A DNA stretch of 64,000 bases from CAWCDJ01 sp963796485 (GTDB taxonomy: Bacteria; Acidobacteriota; Terriglobia; Bryobacterales; Bryobacteraceae): NCBI GenBank assembly GCA_963796485.1, contig CAWCLV010000007.1:1-64000 (forward strand), given 5' to 3'. Below the pieces are notes generated by a model. That model was not told the DNA's origin. It saw nothing but the letters and a program-made list of their open reading frames with translations, and searched no databases. Made by a program: the position numbers and the translations under genes. Positions 61,266 to 64,000 of the stretch are shown here, one piece after another. The stretch's first letter is position 1, and each line of letters opens with the position of its first letter.

Positions 61266-62293
61266 GCATTCTCGGCGCCACCGGTATGGTGGGCCAGCAT
61301 TTCATCAAGTTCCTTCAGGGCCACCCGTGGTTCGACCTCAAGTGGCTGGGCGCGAGCGACCGTTCGGCCGGCAAGAAGTACAAGGACGCGATGACGTGGC
61401 ACCTGGCCGGCGGGACTCCGGCGAGTGTCGCCGATCTCCACGTCGAAGAGTGCAAGCCGGGCAATGCGCCGCGCCTGCTGTTCTCCGCGATGGACGCTTC
61501 GGTGGCGACGGAAATCGAACGGGCGTTCGCCGAGGCGGGCCACGTCGTCGTATCGAATTCGAAGAACCATCGCATGGACCTGGACGTGCCGCTGCTCGTG
61601 CCCGAGATTAATCCCGATCACCTGAAACTGGTGCCGGGGCAGCAGCGCGCGCGCGGCTGGAAGGGACAGATCGTAACGAACCCGAACTGCTCGACCGTGG
61701 GGCTGACGATGGGGCTCGGGCCGCTGAAGCACTTCGGCATCACCAAGGTAATTGCCACCACCATGCAGGCGATCTCCGGCGCCGGCTACCCTGGCGTACC
61801 CTCGATGGACATTACGGGCAACGTGATCCCGTTCATCGGCGGCGAAGAGCCGAAGATGGAGCAGGAGACGCAGAAAATTCTCGGCGAATTTCGCGGCGAC
61901 CACATCGAACCGCTTCACGCGAAGATAAGCGCCCATTGCAACCGCGTCCCGGTGGTGGACGGGCATACCGAGACGGTCTCGGTGGAGTTTTCCGCCAAGC
62001 CTTCGGAAAAGGATCTGCGCCATGCGTTCGACAGCTTCCGCGGCGTGCCGCAGGAGCGCCAACTCCCCAGCGCGCCGCCGCAGCCGGTGATCTACATGGA
62101 GGAGGCGAACCGTCCGCAGCCGCGCAAGGACGCGGAGCGCGAGCGCGGGATGGCGGCCTTCATCGGGCGGCTGCGCCCCTGCCCGGTGCTCGATTACAAG
62201 TTCGTGGTCCTGAGCCACAACACCATTCGCGGGGCCGCCGGCGCCGCGGTGTTGAATGCCGAGCTGATGCATTCGGAAGGGATGCTGGACTGA
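61244..62293 (+). CDS. asd: Aspartate-semialdehyde dehydrogenase
   Basis: This 349-aa enzyme reduces aspartyl phosphate to aspartate semialdehyde with NADPH. It has the Rossmann motif GILGATGMVGQHF, the catalytic cysteine in NPNCSTVGL (near residue 149) and HCNRVPVVDGHTE, the arrangement of the archaeal/fungal-type Asd rather than the E. coli type. The start lies within the last 22 nt of the M20 gene and the stop overlaps lysC by 1 nt. Confidence 0.95.
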   Translation: MQTRIEVGILGATGMVGQHFIKFLQGHPWFDLKWLGASDRSAGKKYKDAMTWHLAGGTPASVADLHVEECKPGNAPRLLFSAMDASVATEIERAFAEAGHVVVSNSKNHRMDLDVPLLVPEINPDHLKLVPGQQRARGWKGQIVTNPNCSTVGLTMGLGPLKHFGITKVIATTMQAISGAGYPGVPSMDITGNVIPFIGGEEPKMEQETQKILGEFRGDHIEPLHAKISAHCNRVPVVDGHTETVSVEFSAKPSEKDLRHAFDSFRGVPQERQLPSAPPQPVIYMEEANRPQPRKDAERERGMAAFIGRLRPCPVLDYKFVVLSHNTIRGAAGAAVLNAELMHSEGMLD

Positions 62294-63684
62294 TGATCGT
62301 GATGAAGTTCGGCGGCACGTCGGTCGAGTCGGCCGCCGCCATCGAACGGGTTGGCGGAATCGTCAAGGGCCGCGAGCCGCGAAGGCCGGTGGTAGTGGTT
62401 TCCGCGATGGGAAAGACCACGAACAAGCTGCTGGCGATTGCGTCGGCGGCCATTAAGGGGCGGCGCGAGGAATACATTCAGCAGATCCACGACCTGCGCG
62501 ATTTTCATTCCCGCGAGGCGCGGCTGGTGGTGCCGCTCGATCATCGCGCGGAGCTGGACCGCACGCTGGACGAGCATTTCCAGGAACTGACGGAGCTGGT
62601 GAAGGGGCTGGCGGTGCTGGGCGAGTTGACGCCGCGCTCCATTGACGCGATCTCGAGTTACGGGGAGCGGCTCTCGAGCTACATCGTCACGCTCGCCTTT
62701 CAGCATTTCGGCATGAAGGCGACGCACCTGGATTCGCGGTCGCTGGTGATTACCGACCGGCGGCACACGCAGGCGGCGCCGAACTTTCCGGAAACCTACG
62801 CGCGGCTGAAAGCCACGGTGCCTCCGCTGGCGGAAAACAGCGTGGTCGTGATGGGCGGCTTTATCGGCTCCACCGAAGACGGCGTGACCACGACGCTGGG
62901 CCGCGGCGGGTCGGATTTCACGGCTGCGATCGTGGGGGCCGGAATCGATGCCGAGGCCATCGAGATCTGGACCGATGTAGACGGCATGCTGACCGCCGAC
63001 CCGACGATCCTGAAGGGCGGCCACCGCGTCAAGATGATCTCGTTCGCGGAAGCGGCGGAACTGGCTTACTTCGGCGCGAAGGTGCTGCATCCGGCCACCG
63101 TGGTTCCGGCCATCGAGCGCAACATTCCGGTGCTGATTCTGAATTCGCGCCGGCCGGACGTGGCGGGCACGCGCATCACCTCGGAAACCGTGCCGTGCGG
63201 GAACGCGGTCAAGTCGATCGCCTGCAAGCGCAAGATCACGCTGGTGAACATCCACTCCACGCGCATGCTGATGGCGCACGGCTTTCTGCACCGCATCTTC
63301 GAAGTGTTCGACCGCTACGAAACGCCGGTGGACATGGTCTCGACCTCGGAAGTGAGCGTCTCGCTGACCATCGACAATACGCAGAATGTAGGTGCGATTC
63401 TCAAGGACCTGCGCGATTTCTCCGAGGTGGAGGTGGAGAGCGAGCAGGTGATCGTCTGCCTGGTGGGCGAGAACATCCGGTTCACGCCGGGCGTGGCGCG
63501 CCGGGTTTTCAACGCGCTCGACGGCATCAACATCCGGATGATCTCGCAGGGCGCTTCCCTGTTGAACATCAGCATCGTGGTGGCGGAGGGCGACCTCACC
63601 CGCACGGTGGAGGCGCTGCATAGCGATTTCTTTACGGAACTCGACCCGGCCGTCTTCGAACGGAACGAGGCGGTGCATGCCTGA
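62293..63684 (+). CDS. lysC: Aspartate kinase
   Basis: This 463-aa enzyme phosphorylates aspartate, the first step to lysine, threonine and methionine. The kinase domain shows MKFGGTSVESA, VVSAMGKTTNKLL, TLGRGGSDFTAA and EIWTDVDGMLTADP. Two C-terminal ACT domains (about 315-460: SVSLTIDNTQNVGAILKDL, GENIRFTPGVARRVFNAL) probably mediate feedback control by lysine or threonine. The ATG overlaps the asd stop by one base. Confidence 0.95.
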   Translation: MIVMKFGGTSVESAAAIERVGGIVKGREPRRPVVVVSAMGKTTNKLLAIASAAIKGRREEYIQQIHDLRDFHSREARLVVPLDHRAELDRTLDEHFQELTELVKGLAVLGELTPRSIDAISSYGERLSSYIVTLAFQHFGMKATHLDSRSLVITDRRHTQAAPNFPETYARLKATVPPLAENSVVVMGGFIGSTEDGVTTTLGRGGSDFTAAIVGAGIDAEAIEIWTDVDGMLTADPTILKGGHRVKMISFAEAAELAYFGAKVLHPATVVPAIERNIPVLILNSRRPDVAGTRITSETVPCGNAVKSIACKRKITLVNIHSTRMLMAHGFLHRIFEVFDRYETPVDMVSTSEVSVSLTIDNTQNVGAILKDLRDFSEVEVESEQVIVCLVGENIRFTPGVARRVFNALDGINIRMISQGASLLNISIVVAEGDLTRTVEALHSDFFTELDPAVFERNEAVHA

Positions 63685-64000
63685 GCGGCGGAAGCTGGCG
63701 ATCGTCGGCTACGGCAAGATGGGCAGGCTGATCGACCATCTTGCGCCCGAGTACGGCTTCGAGACGGCGCTCAAACTCGACGAGTTCAATAACGCGAATT
63801 TCGAAGGGCTCACGGCTGCGAACTTCCGCGGAATCGACGTGGCGATCGATTTTTCGATCCCGGCGGCGGTGCGGCGCAATGTGGAAGGCATCGCGGCTTT
63901 GGGGGTGAACATCGTTATCGGCACGACCGGGTGGCTGGAACACGAAGCGGCCGTTCGCGAGATCGTGAACCAGCGCGGTATCGGCCTGGTGTGGAGCCCC
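63677..64000 (+). CDS. dapB: 4-hydroxy-tetrahydrodipicolinate reductase (N-terminal part)
   Basis: The first 108 residues are present; the gene continues beyond the window. The NAD(P)H motif is VGYGKMGRLI (residues 9-18), followed by AIDFSIPAAVRRN and NIVIGTTGWLE, both characteristic of DapB. It reduces hydroxy-tetrahydrodipicolinate in diaminopimelate/lysine synthesis. The start overlaps lysC by 8 nt, in the lysine-riboswitch operon. Confidence 0.9.
   Translation, partial: MPERRKLAIVGYGKMGRLIDHLAPEYGFETALKLDEFNNANFEGLTAANFRGIDVAIDFSIPAAVRRNVEGIAALGVNIVIGTTGWLEHEAAVREIVNQRGIGLVWSP

Overview
The window looks like a stretch of chromosome from an Acidobacteriota bacterium, probably class Terriglobia near Solibacter/Bryobacter. 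This is an inference from gene content: high GC, two very large Oar-type TonB-dependent receptors with N-terminal carboxypeptidase-regulatory-like domains, GH172 (DUF2961) and DUF885 proteins, a heptaheme cytochrome, and Gram-negative envelope genes (lpxB, lptB, a LptC/LptA-like protein). No prophage, insertion sequence or CRISPR array was seen. Genes are dense, and many neighbours overlap by 4 nt (ATGA) or 1 nt.

Layout. 1-700: 3' end of a truncated gene, a long hairpin, and tRNA-Asp(GTC) on the minus strand. 0.8-9 kb: M2 peptidyl-dipeptidase, a Tat-exported GH2 hydrolase, cyclophilin, nadD, hemD and half of an ATP synthase operon (AtpZ-like, AtpI-like, atpB, atpE). 9-18 kb: PilZ protein, MrfA-like helicase, two unassigned proteins, lpxB and an M1-like protein that has lost its catalytic residues. 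18-26.7 kb: HAD hydrolase, TonB-like protein, LON-domain protein, an SDR-aroK-glycerate kinase-TPR operon, a PhyH-like dioxygenase, an exported protein and an MFS transporter. 26.9-30.8 kb: an ECF sigma/anti-sigma pair driving three membrane or envelope proteins. 30.8-36.4 kb: flippase-like protein, nrdR, rpoD, a sorbosone dehydrogenase/heptaheme cytochrome pair, and a small membrane protein behind a sigma-54-type promoter. 36.4-44 kb: DUF885 lipoprotein, lepB, the LptC/A-like protein, lptB, a beta-barrel and a TPR-TonB protein. 44-52.7 kb: GH172, SGNH hydrolase, an Oar receptor, S9 peptidase and a glycine-zipper protein. 52.8-55.8 kb: a cysteine-synthesis cluster. 55.8-56.6 kb: a decayed sensor kinase. 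56.8-59.9 kb: a second Oar receptor. 60-64 kb: a lysine riboswitch followed by a dapE-like gene, asd, lysC and dapB (cut by the window end).

The most interesting unit is the cysteine cluster. A CysM-type synthase and a JAMM (Mec-like) protease lie directly upstream of one protein that joins a CysO-like ubiquitin-fold sulfur carrier to a MoeZ-type E1/rhodanese. The carrier's Gly-Gly, normally a free C-terminus, is therefore internal, which suggests that proteolysis must release it. Other points worth checking are a 9-nt exact complement between the lysine aptamer core and its expression platform, nine genes with a TANNNT box 5-7 nt before the start codon (likely leaderless mRNAs), and dispersed palindromic repeats that supply the stop codons of neighbouring genes.
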